Assembly: GCA_934481515.1 (NCBI GenBank)
Contig: CAKSPO010000016.1
Coordinates: 1-44,405 of the forward strand
DNA from: an uncultured Eubacteriales bacterium
Lineage (GTDB): Bacteria > Bacillota > Clostridia > Oscillospirales > CAG-272
Direction: 5' to 3'
DNA: 44,405 bases
In this document: in pieces, positions 24,070 to 32,964 of the stretch
How positions within the stretch are numbered: position 1 is the first letter of the stretch
Layout: the number at the start of each line of letters is the position of its first letter
The notes under the pieces: model-generated
What the model was told of the DNA's origin: nothing
The model's input: only the letters and a program-made list of their open reading frames with translations
Database searches by the model: none
Program-made: the position numbers and the translations under genes

Positions 24070-24663
24070 TCAGGCTTCCTTTGCCGTCTTGAACGGAAGC
24101 TTGATTTCCTTGACCTTCTTTGCGGTCTCCTTCACCTTGTTGACTGCCTTGGAAGGAACCTCTGCGATCTTCCCCACAATTGCCTTGCAATTCTTGAAGA
24201 AGGAGCTGACGCGACCTGCCAGCGTCTTGGAATAGATGAACTCATCCAGCAACTGATAGAGTCTGTCCATATTTGCGTCTACGACACCGGCAATACGGTC
24301 TGCCGCTTCGGCATAGATGCCGTCTGCCGCATATCTTGCCTGGTCAATCCGGATGGCATATTCCTTCTCTGCCTTTTCCTCAATCGCCTTTGCTTTTGCA
24401 ATGGCGGGAGCCAGCAGGTTGGTATAATCGCCGTCCATCTTTTTCATCAGTTTATCGTAAAGTTCAATTTTCTCTTCCACGGATGTATCGGAACCGGTGA
24501 TCTTATTGAGCTTTGCTTCCAACTCCTCTACCTGCTGCTGCGCATTTGCCAGTGCTACCGACTTTTCCTGCAGTTTCGCTTCTGCCTGCTTGACGTACTC
24601 GTTGACTTCGCTTTTGTTATAGCCGTTGATCTTATTGCTGAACTGAACAGAAATTTCCGCCAT
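24070..24663 (-). CDS. DivIVA-like coiled-coil protein
   Basis: A 197-residue protein. The N terminus (FSNKINGYNKSEVNEYVKQAE, quoted in part: INGYNKSEVNEYV) matches the lipid-binding DivIVA/GpsB head, where a GY and the following acidic helix are conserved. A coiled coil covers about 25-60 (QEKSVALANAQQQVEELEAKL) and a second helical stretch about 75-120. The C-terminal 45 residues are Lys/Ala/Val-rich and basic. DivIVA proteins sit at curved membranes near division sites and recruit partners. Compared with true DivIVA the second half is divergent, so it may be a specialised paralogue. The start at 24663 follows GGAGGG. It precedes an XRE regulator in a two-gene operon. Confidence 0.68.
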   Translation of the reverse strand: MAEISVQFSNKINGYNKSEVNEYVKQAEAKLQEKSVALANAQQQVEELEAKLNKITGSDTSVEEKIELYDKLMKKMDGDYTNLLAPAIAKAKAIEEKAEKEYAIRIDQARYAADGIYAEAADRIAGVVDANMDRLYQLLDEFIYSKTLAGRVSSFFKNCKAIVGKIAEVPSKAVNKVKETAKKVKEIKLPFKTAKEA

Positions 24664-24735
24664 GGTGAAACCCTCCACATCTTTTTACAATAAACTTTGG
24701 AATGCCATTCTTATAACATCCTATTTTACACTTAT

Positions 24736-24764
24736 ATCATATCACACTCTTTTTCTGTTTGCAA
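24736..24764 (-). promoter_or_regulatory. Sigma-A type promoter for the DivIVA-like/XRE operon
   Basis: On the minus strand TTGCAA (24764-24759), a 17-bp spacer and TATGAT (24741-24736). Confidence 0.65.
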
Positions 24765-24877
24765 GACCTTTTTTTACTTTTCTGAAATTTGTCTGTTTTG
24801 CACAAATTTTCCGCCTTTATGCTCCCGCAGACGAAAGATTTTCTGCACTTTTTTTGAAAAATGTTTTTGGTTTGGGC

Positions 24878-24906
24878 TTGTAAAATCCGCAAAAATATGC
24901 TATACT
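24878..24906 (+). promoter_or_regulatory. Sigma-A type promoter for tRNA-Arg
   Basis: TTGTAA (24878-24883), a 17-bp spacer and TATACT (24901-24906), 24 bases before the mature 5' end of the tRNA. Confidence 0.7.
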
Positions 24907-24930
24907 ATGCCTGTTGATTCCGCTTTGCAT

Positions 24931-25007
24931 GTTTCCGTAGCTCAGCAGGATAGAGCAACCGCCTCCTAAGCGGTAGGTCGGGCGTTCGAATCGCCTCGGA
25001 AACGCCA
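24931..25007 (+). tRNA. tRNA-Arg (anticodon CCT)
   Basis: A full cloverleaf can be drawn: acceptor stem GTTTCCG (24931-24937) with CGGAAAC (24997-25003), D stem GCTC/GAGC, anticodon stem ACCGC/GCGGT around loop CTCCTAA with anticodon CCT at 24965-24967, and the T loop TTCGAATC. The CCA end is encoded. It reads AGG arginine codons. No direct repeat of its 3' end was seen nearby, so there is no sign of an integrated element here. Confidence 0.95.
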
Positions 25008-25065
25008 CTATATGATACATCGGAGCCATGGGTCTGGCATCCGGGAAAACCAAAGGAGAGTTTTT

Positions 25066-25782
25066 ATGACACCGGAAGAGATCAAACAGCAAATCTGTGA
25101 AGTCGGTCATCGGCTTTACGATCACGGCTTTGTTGCCGCAAACGACGGAAATATTTCCGTCAAAGTTTCTGACAATGAGTTTTACTGCACGCCGACAGGC
25201 GTTTCGAAAGGTTCTCTGACACCGGATATGATTATCCGGATCGATGCCAAGGGCAACAAAATCGAAGGAGTGCTGAATCCCTCCTCCGAAATCAAAATGC
25301 ATCTGCGCGTTTTCCGGGAGCGTCCGGACGTCAATGCCGTGGTGCATGCGCATCCCCCGGTTGCAACCGCTTTTACGGTTGCGGGAATTCCGCTGGATCG
25401 CTACATTCTTCCGGAAGCGGTTCTGACCATCGGTGATATTCCGACCTGTACTTACGGAACGCCTTCCACGATGGAAATCCCGGATTCTCTGATGCCCTAC
25501 ATTCAGGAGCATGACGCCTTTATGCTGAAGAATCACGGTGCCCTGACCGTCGGCAACACGCTCACCCGTGCCATGTTTACCATGGAAGAAGTGGAATTCA
25601 ATGCCAATATCTTCAAAATTGCGCTGGATCTCGGTCATATTGAAGAAATTCCGGAGAATGAGATGCTGAAGCTGATGGAATTGCGGGTCAAAATGGGCAT
25701 TCCCGGAAAACATCCCGGCTATAAAACCGCCGCGGAGCGCGCCAAAAATCCGGCGAGCACGCTCAACCGCAAGGATCTCTGA
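25066..25782 (+). CDS. Class II aldolase, fuculose/rhamnulose-phosphate aldolase-like
   Basis: A 238-residue zinc-dependent aldolase of the FucA/RhaD/AraD fold. The metal and catalytic residues are visible: Glu75 in NPSSEIKMH, His94 and His96 in VVHAHPPVA, and His157 in LKNHGAL. ANDGNISVKV and TPTGVSKG match the phosphate-binding loops. Members cleave L-fuculose-1-phosphate or L-rhamnulose-1-phosphate to dihydroxyacetone phosphate and L-lactaldehyde. Position immediately before rhaA suggests rhamnulose-1-phosphate as substrate, though the sequence class alone does not exclude fuculose or ribulose phosphates. The start follows AAAGGAGAG. Transcription may share the tRNA promoter or use one not recognised. 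Confidence 0.85.
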   Translation: MTPEEIKQQICEVGHRLYDHGFVAANDGNISVKVSDNEFYCTPTGVSKGSLTPDMIIRIDAKGNKIEGVLNPSSEIKMHLRVFRERPDVNAVVHAHPPVATAFTVAGIPLDRYILPEAVLTIGDIPTCTYGTPSTMEIPDSLMPYIQEHDAFMLKNHGALTVGNTLTRAMFTMEEVEFNANIFKIALDLGHIEEIPENEMLKLMELRVKMGIPGKHPGYKTAAERAKNPASTLNRKDL

Positions 25783-25811
25783 TCCGCTGCTACAGGAAAG
25801 GAGATTTTTCA

Positions 25812-27062
25812 ATGACGCAGGAAAAGCTCTATGAAATCGCAAAAGAACGGTATGCCGCCATCGGTGTGGATACCGAGCATGCAATCGAACAGCTGCGCAA
25901 GGTCTGCATTTCTCTGCACTGCTGGCAGGGAGACGATGTGCGCGGCTTTGAAAACACAGGCGCTCTGACAGGCGGAATCCAGACCACCGGCAATTATCCC
26001 GGCGTGGCGCGGACACCGGAAGAACTGATGTCCGACCTTGACAAGGCATTTTCCCTGATTCCGGGTCGCCATAAGCTGAATCTTCATGCCTGCTACGGCA
26101 TCTACGAGGACGGAAAAATTGCAGACCGGGATGCCATTCTGCCCGAACATTTCCGCCGTTGGGTGGAATATGCGAAGGAGCGCGGTATGGGTCTGGATTT
26201 CAATCCCACCTTCTTCTCTCACCCGCTTGCGGAAAACGGTACACTGACCAACCCCGACGAAAATATCCGGGCATTCTGGATCCGTCACGGCATTGCCTGC
26301 ATCCGCATTTCCGAATATTTTGCAAAAGAAACCGGATTCCCCTGTGTGATGAACATCTGGATTCCCGACGGTATGAAAGACGTTCCCGCCGACCGGATGG
26401 GTCCGCGGATGCGCTATATGAATTCGCTGGATCAGATTCTCGGATGCGGTTATGACAAAAATCTGGTGCAAGTCACATTGGAATCCAAGGTCTTTGGAAT
26501 CGGTCTTGAATCCTTCACCGCCGGAAGTGCGGAATTCGCGCTTTCCTATGCGATGACCCGCGGCATCATGCCACTGATGGACAACGGTCACTATCATCCG
26601 ACCGAGGTCGTCTCCGACAAGATTCCGGCATTGCTTTGTTTCAATCCGAAGATTGCGCTTCACGTCACCCGCGGCGTCCGCTGGGACTCCGACCATGTAG
26701 TTCGCTATGACGACGAAACGCAGGAAATGATGAAGGAAGTGGTTCGGAACAACGCACTGGATCGTGTGGTTCTCGCTACCGACTACTTTGATGCATCCAT
26801 CAACCGCATTGCGGCTTGGGTCATCGGGGTTCGTTCGGTACAGAAGGCGCTTCTGAGCGCCCTGCTCCTCCCGAACGATAAGATGAAGGAAATGCAGAAT
26901 CATCTGCATTTTACAGAGCTGATGATGCTTCAGGAAGAACTGAAGTTCTTCCCCGTCGGCGATGTGTGGAACGAGTTCTGCAAGCGGGAAGGAATTCCCG
27001 GCGGTGCCGAATGGTTCCGCGAGGTGGAAACCTACGAAAAAGAAGTGCTTTCCAAAAGATAA
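25812..27062 (+). CDS. rhaA: L-rhamnose isomerase
   Basis: RhaA converts L-rhamnose to L-rhamnulose in the cytoplasm using manganese. The 416-residue length is that of the Escherichia coli enzyme (419). ISLHCWQGDDVRGFE near 33-47, GLDFNPTFFSHPLA near 131 with metal-binding residues, and LMDNGHYHPTE near 256 are strong family signatures. It follows the class II aldolase by 29 bases with AAAGGAG before the ATG. A rhamnulokinase (rhaB), transporter or RhaS-type regulator is not adjacent, so the pathway is only partly encoded here. A strong terminator follows. Confidence 0.95.
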   Translation: MTQEKLYEIAKERYAAIGVDTEHAIEQLRKVCISLHCWQGDDVRGFENTGALTGGIQTTGNYPGVARTPEELMSDLDKAFSLIPGRHKLNLHACYGIYEDGKIADRDAILPEHFRRWVEYAKERGMGLDFNPTFFSHPLAENGTLTNPDENIRAFWIRHGIACIRISEYFAKETGFPCVMNIWIPDGMKDVPADRMGPRMRYMNSLDQILGCGYDKNLVQVTLESKVFGIGLESFTAGSAEFALSYAMTRGIMPLMDNGHYHPTEVVSDKIPALLCFNPKIALHVTRGVRWDSDHVVRYDDETQEMMKEVVRNNALDRVVLATDYFDASINRIAAWVIGVRSVQKALLSALLLPNDKMKEMQNHLHFTELMMLQEELKFFPVGDVWNEFCKREGIPGGAEWFREVETYEKEVLSKR

Positions 27063-27072
27063 TTGAAACAAT

Positions 27073-27122
27073 CCCCGGCAGCAAACGGCGGAATCCGCCG
27101 TTTGCTACCGGGGCATTTTGTT
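27073..27122 (+). terminator. Intrinsic terminator after rhaA
   Basis: A long stem (CCCCGG, one mismatch, AGCAAACGGCGGA) pairs with its complement between 27073 and 27113, followed by CATTTTGTTG. It starts 10 bases after the stop codon. Confidence 0.85.
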
Positions 27123-27220
27123 GTTTGATTCCTGTCCCTCTGTTAAGGAACCTCTGTCCATTGTCTGTCTTTCACGAACCTGCTCCGTTGCAGATGTGGA
27201 AAAGTTTCCCGCATGCGACG

Positions 27221-29488
27221 TCAATATCCGGGAGGCGGCTCGTCCGGCAGAGGCGGGCGGCAGTCCGGTGGTGCATCTTCCCCGGCTGATCCCTCGCCGG
27301 TATTTGGATATGCGGCGGAAAAGCCTCCTGTCCCGTCTGTGCCCGTTGCAGCCGGACGTGAGGCGGAAAAATCAAAAACCGCCCGTCCGTTTTCCAGCCG
27401 AAGCGCGGCATCAAAGCTCTTTCCGGTGCGCGGAGATACAAAACCGCGGATGACGGCAGTATGTCCTTCCTCCGTCAGTGTTTTGAGGTTGGCAATTGAA
27501 ATCATCCGTCCGCAGATCTGAAGATTGACGGAAAATTTACAGCCCTCGCGGTAACCGGTGCATCCATAGAAATTGCGAAAACGTTTCATTTCTCTGCCGC
27601 ACAGGGGACATTTGGCAACGATGTCGCCGAAAAATCCGGTCTCATTGTCGGCGGAAAGGTCGCCTTCTGTTTTTTTTGCGAATACTTCCCGGATTTCTTC
27701 CTCTGCAAGTCCGACGCTCTCTTCCACGGTCATGGTTCCGTGATAGACCTTTTTGAGTGCCTGACCCATTTGGGAGGTCTTGTACTTGTCCATGCTGATC
27801 TGCATTTGCGTCAGGGCTTCCACCAGAAATTCCCCGCCCGGCAGGATGGTATAGACATCCTTTTTCAGGTCGATATAGCCGCTTTTTCGGGCATTGTCGA
27901 TGATGCCTGTCCTGGTCGCTTCCGTTCCGAGCTCCAAACCCTCAAAGATGGCGCGGTAGTCCTCCGCGTCGTCGGTCGTTTCGGCGATTTCGTTTTCCGG
28001 ATTCTCCCGGTTCTGCTTTTTGTCGTCCTTGAACGGATTTTTCAGATAATTATTCAGCGTTTCAACCGTATAGTGCTTTGGCGGCGTGGTCTCCTTCTCC
28101 GCAGGTTGGAACAGGATATTAACCAGATCCCCTTCCTTCAGTGCCGGAAGGATTTTGTCCTTCTGGTGAAAATCATCGTATTTGGTCCATCCCTTTTCCA
28201 GAATGCTCATTCCCTTGAGGACAAAGGTTTCCAATTCCCCGACATCAATGGTGATTTCCGTCCGGGACACCACGCAATCCTCGGCGCAGAACACCGCCAC
28301 AAAGCGGCGGAACACGGTGGAGTACACCTGCATTTCCCGTTCATTCAGCTGTGCTTTGGCGGGAATCTTGTACGTCGGAGTCAGGGCGGAGTGGGACTCG
28401 ATCTTGCTGTCGTCAAAAATGCTTTTGCTGTCCTTGAAGCGTACCGGATAACCGAGTTTTATGCATCCGGCAAGAATCTGGCGGATTTTATCCTTTTCCG
28501 CCGTGGCAAGATATTCGGAATTGGTTCTCGGATAGGTCAGGTACCCTTTTTCGTAAAGCCCCTGCACCAGATCCAGACTTTCCTTCATGGACATTTTATA
28601 TTTCCTGCTCAGGACGTTTTGCAGCTTGGAAAGCGAATAGAGCTTGCCGGCGAAGAGCGTGTCCTTTTTGTTTTTCACGCTCCGCACTCTGGCTCCCGTG
28701 CGGTTATAAAGGTCGCACAGCTCCTGTGCTTCCCGGAGCTGTTCCGGCTCAAACCGCTTCTTTGAAATCAGCTCTACAACTTCATCGTTGGTCTTTTCCC
28801 GGCTGACCGGGGTGAAATACTTTCCGGGAACAAAATTCCGGATGGTCAGATCCCGGTCGTAAATCGCCTTGACAATGGGAACGATGACCCGTCCCACACG
28901 CAAAAGCGTTCCGGTTTTGAGCGTGGCGTATCGGGTCAGGTTTACGCCGTACAGCCAATCGATGTAGGTTCTGGCAAAGCCCTCGGAGGCAAGGCGATCG
29001 TATTCGACCTCCTCCTTCATCTCGGTCAGCGCCTTTGCAACGGTCTGCGGTGTCTGATCCGGCAGCCACAGGCGCTTCAGTGTCTTTTCGGTCTGCAGTG
29101 CATAACGGATACAAAGGCGGACGATGATCTCACCCTCCCGGTCGGCATCTCCTGCGTTGACGATGGTATCGACATCCGGACGGTTACAGAGCGTCCGGAT
29201 CAGTTCAAACTGCCTTGCTACGCCGGCATCCGTCCGCTTCTGATCGTCCTTTCGCAACTCAAACCGGAACTCCTTCGGAAAGCACGGAAGATTTTCCATA
29301 CTCCATCGGGAGGAGCCGTCTTTTTGCGGTTGATACGCTTCAATATCACATAGTGAAAAAAGGTGCCCAAACGCCCAAGTGACAAGATACCCTTCTCCCT
29401 CCAGATACCCTGTCCGTTTTTGCAGCTGTCCGATGCCTGCCGCGATGTTCCGCGCAAGGCTCGGCTTTTCGGCAATGATCAGAATCAT
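27221..29488 (-). CDS. topB: DNA topoisomerase III (type IA)
   Basis: TopB relaxes and decatenates DNA by transient single-strand cleavage. The 755-residue protein has an N-terminal Toprim domain (ILIIAEKPSLARNIA, then NAGDADREGEIIVRL near 100), the active-site tyrosine in TYPRTNSEYL near 320 and a C-terminal zinc-ribbon-like CPLCGREMKRF...GC motif near 645. The final 50 residues are Pro/Gly/Ala-rich and probably disordered. This matches chromosomal or plasmid-type TopB rather than TopA, which has more zinc fingers. The start at 29488 follows AAGGAG; 36 upstream in-frame codons cover a terminator hairpin and are rejected. There is no sign of a conjugative element, where topB homologues also occur. 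Confidence 0.93.
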   Translation of the reverse strand: MILIIAEKPSLARNIAAGIGQLQKRTGYLEGEGYLVTWAFGHLFSLCDIEAYQPQKDGSSRWSMENLPCFPKEFRFELRKDDQKRTDAGVARQFELIRTLCNRPDVDTIVNAGDADREGEIIVRLCIRYALQTEKTLKRLWLPDQTPQTVAKALTEMKEEVEYDRLASEGFARTYIDWLYGVNLTRYATLKTGTLLRVGRVIVPIVKAIYDRDLTIRNFVPGKYFTPVSREKTNDEVVELISKKRFEPEQLREAQELCDLYNRTGARVRSVKNKKDTLFAGKLYSLSKLQNVLSRKYKMSMKESLDLVQGLYEKGYLTYPRTNSEYLATAEKDKIRQILAGCIKLGYPVRFKDSKSIFDDSKIESHSALTPTYKIPAKAQLNEREMQVYSTVFRRFVAVFCAEDCVVSRTEITIDVGELETFVLKGMSILEKGWTKYDDFHQKDKILPALKEGDLVNILFQPAEKETTPPKHYTVETLNNYLKNPFKDDKKQNRENPENEIAETTDDAEDYRAIFEGLELGTEATRTGIIDNARKSGYIDLKKDVYTILPGGEFLVEALTQMQISMDKYKTSQMGQALKKVYHGTMTVEESVGLAEEEIREVFAKKTEGDLSADNETGFFGDIVAKCPLCGREMKRFRNFYGCTGYREGCKFSVNLQICGRMISIANLKTLTEEGHTAVIRGFVSPRTGKSFDAALRLENGRAVFDFSASRPAATGTDGTGGFSAAYPNTGEGSAGEDAPPDCRPPLPDEPPPGY

Positions 29489-29541
29489 TTTTCGGCTCCT
29501 TTCTTCCGGATTTCGTTTTTCGGGTCTGCTCCGGGTCAAGC

Positions 29542-29588
29542 AAAAGCCGCGGCTCTGCCACGATAACGAAGCAGAACTGCGGCTTTTT
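29542..29588 (-). terminator. Terminator between the P-loop gene and topB
   Basis: AAAAGCCGC (29542-29550) pairs with GCGGCTTTT (29579-29587), with CTGC/GCAG as an inner stem. It lies just past the stop of the small P-loop gene on the minus strand and has A and T flanks on both strands. Confidence 0.7.
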
Positions 29589-29614
29589 ACGATCAAGCTT
29601 TCAATATCAGGGAC

Positions 29615-30022
29615 TCAGAGAAACTTTTTCAGCGTTTCGGGGAAATTCTCGGCCGGCATGGAAACCGTCATGGTCAGATTGATGCCGACCTTTGCGATCA
29701 ACTGCTCCAGCTCCAGTGTCATCTTTTCAAATGCGTCGGCATCGCGGTTGCAGATCCGCAGAGTGCCGTCCACAAAAAGATCCGTTACGTCGTGATTGCT
29801 TGCCAGAATTCCTGCGATAAAGCCGTACAGAGACTGTGCGTCCGTAATCATATATTCTTCCGCGTTGATCAGTCTTGCTGCCGGTTTGATATCGTATCTG
29901 AGCTGTGCACCCTTCTCCACGCAAACGACATCACCTTTGGTAACCTCCAGCGCACCGTTTACGAGGTTGATCAGAGCCTTGGTCTTACCGGTTCCCTTTA
30001 CACCAACAATCAGTTTTAACAT
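29615..30022 (-). CDS. Small P-loop ATP-binding protein of unknown function
   Basis: A 135-residue protein with a Walker A motif GVKGTGKT at 7-14, right at the N terminus, and a hydrophobic-acidic Walker B-like stretch VTDLFVDG at 79-86. The protein is too short for a AAA+, ABC or complete kinase domain; a single nucleotide-binding core is all that fits. No membrane segment or DNA-binding motif is seen. I do not recognise a named family, though small conserved ATP-binding proteins like this occur in clostridia. The start at 30022 follows GGAGG; an upstream ATG two codons earlier is poorly spaced. It has its own promoter and terminator and is upstream of topB. Confidence 0.72.
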   Translation of the reverse strand: MLKLIVGVKGTGKTKALINLVNGALEVTKGDVVCVEKGAQLRYDIKPAARLINAEEYMITDAQSLYGFIAGILASNHDVTDLFVDGTLRICNRDADAFEKMTLELEQLIAKVGINLTMTVSMPAENFPETLKKFL

Positions 30023-30079
30023 ACACAATTACCTCCAGAAAATCCGGGGAGAAGCGGGATTTATAATCTCCTCATGCAT

Positions 30080-30108
30080 ATTATACCAAAATTTCATCCC
30101 AAAGTCAA
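30080..30108 (-). promoter_or_regulatory. Sigma-A type promoter for the P-loop gene
   Basis: On the minus strand TTGACT (30108-30103), a 17-bp spacer and a perfect TATAAT (30085-30080). Confidence 0.8.
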
Positions 30109-30158
30109 GAGTTATTTTCGGAGAATCTCCTTTGTTTTTCGAAAAAAGCTCCGAAAAA

Positions 30159-31499
30159 TCAGTCCTCCAGTCGTTTTTCCAGCTCCGCCTTCATGCCCTC
30201 ATAGCCGGGCTTCCCGAGCAGTGCGAACATATTCTTTTTATACGATTCCACGCCGGGCTGATTAAACGGATTGACTCCGAGAAGATAGCCGGAGATGGCG
30301 CAGGCAAGCTCAAAGAAATAAATCAGTTCCCCAAGCACAAACGCACTTCTTTCGCTGACCTCCACAATCAGGTTCGGAACACCGCCGTCCACGTGTGCCA
30401 GTACGGTTCCGTGCATAGCGGTTTTTTTGACCTCATTGAGGTCTCTTCCGGTCAGAAAGTTCAGTCCGTCCATATTGTCCGGGTCATCCGGGATTTCAAA
30501 GGAAGAACCCGTGTTTGCAATATCAATGACGGTCTCAAAAATGTGACGGCTGCCGTCCTGGATATACTGTCCCATGGAATGCAGATCCGTGGAGAAAATG
30601 ACGGATGCCGGAAAGATTCCCTTCTGATCCTTTCCTTCGCTCTCGCCGAAGAGTTGCTTCCACCATTCGTTGAACATGGCGGAAAACGGCTCATATCCCG
30701 CCAGAATTTCGATGTCTTTTCCTTTTCTGTAAAGGATATTACGCAATGCCGCATACCGGTAGCAATCGTTTTTGGTAAGGTCGGCATCCGTATATGTACG
30801 GCTTGCCTCTGCGGCACCTGCCATCAGCTGGTTGATGTCGATTCCCGCAACCGCGATGGGAAGCAGTCCGACAGCGGTCAGGACGGAAAAGCGTCCGCCG
30901 ACATCATCCGGAACAACGAAGGTCTGGTACCCTTCTGCGGTTGCAAACTTTTTGAGCGTTCCCTTTTCCCGGTCGGTGGTGACAAAAATCCGCTCCTTTG
31001 CTCCCTCTCTGCCGTACTTTTCTTCCATCAGAGTGCGGAATACCCGGAACGCCACGGCAGATTCTGTTGTGGTTCCGGATTTGGAGATGACGTTGACGCA
31101 AACCTCACGGTTCCGGCAGATTGTAAGAAGCTCCTGCAAAGAGTCGGCGCTGATGCAGTTCCCCGCAAAATAAATGTCGGGGGTATTCTTCGGGAGGCTG
31201 TTGTACAGCGGGGATTTGAGAAATTCAATGACGGCGCGGGCACCGAGGTAAGATCCGCCGATTCCGATGACGACAAGCACGTCACAGCTCTTGCGGATCT
31301 TTTCCGCGCAAGCGAGAATTTCGGAAAATTCCTTGCGGTCGTAGTTCTCCGGCAGGTGGAGCCAACCGAGAAAATCATTTCCGGCGCCGCTTCCGCTCCG
31401 GAGCATCTGATCCGCCGTGCGCACCTGCGCCTGCATCTGTCCGCACTCCCAAGCGTTTACAAAAGGCGCTACGTGTTTGTCATTCAATCTGATTGCCAT
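30159..31499 (-). CDS. pgi: Glucose-6-phosphate isomerase
   Basis: Pgi interconverts glucose 6-phosphate and fructose 6-phosphate. The 446-residue protein has VIGIGGSYLGARA near 75, the SIS phosphate-binding signature ISKSGTTTES near 138, DVGGRFSVLTAVGLLP near 200, and a C-terminal NPFNQPGVESYK. The length matches the short Gram-positive Pgi type. The start at 31499 was chosen because GAAGGA sits at normal distance; an ATG at 31511 would fall next to that site. It has its own promoter. A 9-bp inverted repeat (30115-30157) lies directly downstream without a T run. Confidence 0.95.
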   Translation of the reverse strand: MAIRLNDKHVAPFVNAWECGQMQAQVRTADQMLRSGSGAGNDFLGWLHLPENYDRKEFSEILACAEKIRKSCDVLVVIGIGGSYLGARAVIEFLKSPLYNSLPKNTPDIYFAGNCISADSLQELLTICRNREVCVNVISKSGTTTESAVAFRVFRTLMEEKYGREGAKERIFVTTDREKGTLKKFATAEGYQTFVVPDDVGGRFSVLTAVGLLPIAVAGIDINQLMAGAAEASRTYTDADLTKNDCYRYAALRNILYRKGKDIEILAGYEPFSAMFNEWWKQLFGESEGKDQKGIFPASVIFSTDLHSMGQYIQDGSRHIFETVIDIANTGSSFEIPDDPDNMDGLNFLTGRDLNEVKKTAMHGTVLAHVDGGVPNLIVEVSERSAFVLGELIYFFELACAISGYLLGVNPFNQPGVESYKKNMFALLGKPGYEGMKAELEKRLED

Positions 31500-31543
31500 A
31501 CGGGAAACCATCCTTCACTACAATTAATCTTCATGCATGGATT

Positions 31544-31572
31544 ATTATACAACAGATGGTTTCGGATTACAA
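31544..31572 (-). promoter_or_regulatory. Sigma-A type promoter for pgi
   Basis: On the minus strand TTGTAA (31572-31567), a 17-bp spacer and a perfect TATAAT (31549-31544). Confidence 0.75.
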
Positions 31573-31666
31573 GTGCTTTTTCAAAAAACCGCCGATCATT
31601 TTCGTCAAAAATAGTCTGCTTTTGCGAATATTTTTTATGAAAAAAAACTCTTTTGGAAACGCCTTG

Positions 31667-32878
31667 TCAGATCAGGAGAAATTTAGCAAGCATACGCCGG
31701 AAGATCTCAAAAAAGCCGATTTGTCCGATCTCCTCCGTTGCCTGAACCGGAACTGTGCCGATGGTCTTTCCGCCCGCGGAATAGATTACCGTACCGATTT
31801 CCTGCTGTGCTTTGACAGGCGCCGCAAGCGTATCCGGCAATTGCAACTCTGCGCGGACATTTTTCAGTTCCGTCTTTGACAGAACGCAGGAAAATGCCGG
31901 GTAGCCCGCGGGGACGGAAGGCTTTGTTCCGCCGGTAACCGGTATCGGTTCCGTTTTTCCCGCTTCCGCGTGGAAAATGCCGTAATTGGCAAAGCCCCAG
32001 TCCAACAGCTCCGTCGCGATCCCGTTCCGGATGTCCCTGGAGGCGGCTCCCATGACCACGCAGATCAAAGAAAAGCCGTCCCGCTCTGCGGTCACGCTGA
32101 CGCAGAAGCCTGCCTTGGAGGTGGAGCCGGTTTTCAGTCCGGTGCAACCGGGATAGAAGCGTACCAAGCGGTTGGTATTGGTCAATCCGAAGGCTCCGTC
32201 GCGGATGGTATCCATCCAGATGGAGCTGTATTTCAAAATGGTTTTGTGTGAAATCAGTGCGCGGGACATCAGGGCAATGTCGCGGGCGCTGGTCAGGTGA
32301 CGCTCCGCCGTATCGTCAAGTCCGGTGCAGTTCTCAAACAACGTTGCACTCATACCGAGTTCCCGCGCCTTTGCGTTCATCTTCTCCACAAACGCGTTCA
32401 CGCTGCCGGCAAGGTATTCCGCAAGTGCCACCGCCGCGTCGTTTGCGGAAGCGATGACAACACATTTCAGCATTTCCTCCAGCGGCATCTGCTCCCCTTC
32501 CTTGAGGAACACCTGTGAGCCGCCCATGGAAGCCGCGTTGGCGGAAACCGTAACCGGATCCTCCAGATGCACGGTTCCGGCATCCACCGCTTCCATCACC
32601 AGAAGAAGCGTCATGATTTTGGTAACGGAAGCCGGCGGAAGCGCTTCCGCCGCGTTTTGCGCATACAGCACCGTTCCGGTGGAGGCTTCCATCAGAATCG
32701 CGCTTTTGCAGTCCAGATGCAAAGAGCCCTCCTCGACTCCCATGTCAGGAAGCGTCTCGGACTTGGTCGTTTCCGGCGCGGTGCCGACAGTTTCGTTTTC
32801 CGCTCGCACCGACAGATTCCCTCCGAGCACCATCAAAACGGCAAAACAGAGGGAAAGAAATTGTCTGATCTTTTGCAT
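31667..32878 (-). CDS. Serine-type D-Ala-D-Ala carboxypeptidase (DacF/PBP5 type)
   Basis: An exported peptidoglycan carboxypeptidase of 403 residues that removes the terminal D-alanine of stem peptides. It has a signal peptide at 1-26, then an S11 domain with all three motifs intact: SVTK (84-87), SAN (144-146) and KTG (249-251). A C-terminal beta domain follows, and the end (FEIFRRMLAKFLLI) is an amphipathic helix suited to membrane anchoring. This is the DacF/PBP5 layout. It contrasts with the homologue at 21125, whose motifs are degraded. The start follows GAGGTGATG. It is divergent from the small zinc-ribbon membrane gene. Confidence 0.9.
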   Translation of the reverse strand: MQKIRQFLSLCFAVLMVLGGNLSVRAENETVGTAPETTKSETLPDMGVEEGSLHLDCKSAILMEASTGTVLYAQNAAEALPPASVTKIMTLLLVMEAVDAGTVHLEDPVTVSANAASMGGSQVFLKEGEQMPLEEMLKCVVIASANDAAVALAEYLAGSVNAFVEKMNAKARELGMSATLFENCTGLDDTAERHLTSARDIALMSRALISHKTILKYSSIWMDTIRDGAFGLTNTNRLVRFYPGCTGLKTGSTSKAGFCVSVTAERDGFSLICVVMGAASRDIRNGIATELLDWGFANYGIFHAEAGKTEPIPVTGGTKPSVPAGYPAFSCVLSKTELKNVRAELQLPDTLAAPVKAQQEIGTVIYSAGGKTIGTVPVQATEEIGQIGFFEIFRRMLAKFLLI

Positions 32879-32964
32879 GTTTCATCACCTCGGAACACTT
32901 TATGAGTCTTTTTTGTGGTTTATGCTTTTCTTCAAAGCTTTTGCGGAATTCTCTGCTTTTCATA

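Noticed and set aside
24931..25007. tRNA-Arg as an integration site for a mobile element
   Set aside because: No integrase gene and no direct repeat of the tRNA 3' end were seen nearby; the next genes are ordinary metabolic genes.
25809..27071. Minus-strand frame of 420 codons opposite rhaA
   Set aside because: It mirrors rhaA almost exactly in length and position and has no recognisable protein content.
27221..29488. topB as a marker of an integrative conjugative element
   Set aside because: None of the usual relaxase, coupling-protein or type IV secretion genes are present around it, and the neighbours are housekeeping genes.
30115..30157. Terminator after pgi
   Set aside because: TTTTCGGAG and its complement form a 9-bp inverted repeat, but no T run follows on the minus strand, so it is noted without a terminator call.
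29796..31640. Plus-strand frame of 614 codons
   Set aside because: It runs antisense through pgi and the P-loop gene, across their promoters; it is an artefact of codon bias.
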